A stretch of 13,922 bases of DNA, taken from contig CAZYXG010000054.1 in assembly GCA_964650885.1 (NCBI GenBank), forward strand, positions 1 to 13,922, read 5' to 3'. The position numbers and the translations under genes are program-made. Position 1 is the first letter of the stretch. The number at the start of each line of letters is the position of its first letter. Positions 13,876 to 13,922 of this stretch are shown one piece after another. The notes beneath the pieces are model-generated. The model did not search any database and was not told where the DNA came from. It was given only the letters and a program-made list of their open reading frames with translations. The DNA comes from JAPLFM01 sp964650885. Its GTDB lineage: Bacteria > Bacteroidota > Ignavibacteria > Kapaibacteriales > UBA2268.

Positions 13876-13922
13876 TTAATCCCAACTAAATCCGCCCAAA
13901 ATCATTTCTGATTTCTTTTTGG
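13876..13922 (-). CDS. Possible C-terminal end of an unidentified minus-strand gene
   Basis: Reading the minus strand inward from the window edge, one frame is open and ends KKKSEMILGGFSWD followed by TAA at 13876-13878. The other two minus frames hit stops after 6 and 11 codons. Only 14 codons are visible, which is far too few to prove coding or to name a product. It would be convergent with bamD. Confidence 0.25.
   Translation of the reverse strand, partial: KKKSEMILGGFSWD

Noticed and set aside
1..13922. tRNA, rRNA, CRISPR arrays, insertion sequences or prophage genes.
   Set aside because: No cloverleaf, regularly spaced repeats, transposase motifs or phage-type products were seen; coding density and composition look uniform throughout.

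Overview
The window is an AT-rich, gene-dense chromosomal stretch that is almost entirely about the outer membrane and periplasm. Gene content (an Omp28-family lipoprotein, a DUF6029 protein, a PorE-like propeller/OmpA protein, a TPR-sensor histidine kinase and a Bacteroidota-style BamD) points to the Bacteroidota/Chlorobiota (FCB) group. A genus cannot be named from the sequence. No tRNA, rRNA, CRISPR array, transposase or integrase gene was found.

Layout. Positions 3-3214 carry a three-gene operon on the minus strand, transcribed from the right: a secreted TPR protein, a DUF6029 predicted outer-membrane barrel (overlapping the TPR gene), and an Omp28-like lipoprotein with a thioredoxin-type CGEC motif. 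A 203-bp divergent promoter region (3215-3417) separates it from a plus-strand five-gene cluster (3418-10864): a PorE-like TPR/beta-propeller/CRD/OmpA protein, a lipoprotein fusing a von Willebrand A domain to an OmpA domain, a TPR-containing sensor histidine kinase (its ATG overlaps the previous stop as TAATG), a polytopic GT-C-like membrane protein, and a small outer-membrane barrel. The last gene meets a minus-strand small lipoprotein gene (10861-11211) tail to tail, the two stop codons sharing TTAA. Divergent from that lipoprotein is a single-POTRA Omp85-family barrel (11291-12922), followed by a separate BamD-like lipoprotein gene (12998-13768). The window ends with a heptamer repeat, a hairpin, and a possible C-terminus of a minus-strand gene.

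How they may work together. The five-gene cluster is the most interesting unit. Two proteins expected to grip peptidoglycan from the outer membrane (one carrying a propeller, one a metal-dependent VWA adhesion domain) are translated just ahead of a kinase whose TPR sensor domain is predicted to be periplasmic, which suggests an envelope attachment or secretion complex coupled to signalling. This is inference from context. The Omp85 and BamD genes suggest an outer-membrane assembly theme at the right end, but the Omp85 protein is too short and has too few POTRA domains to be the main BamA.
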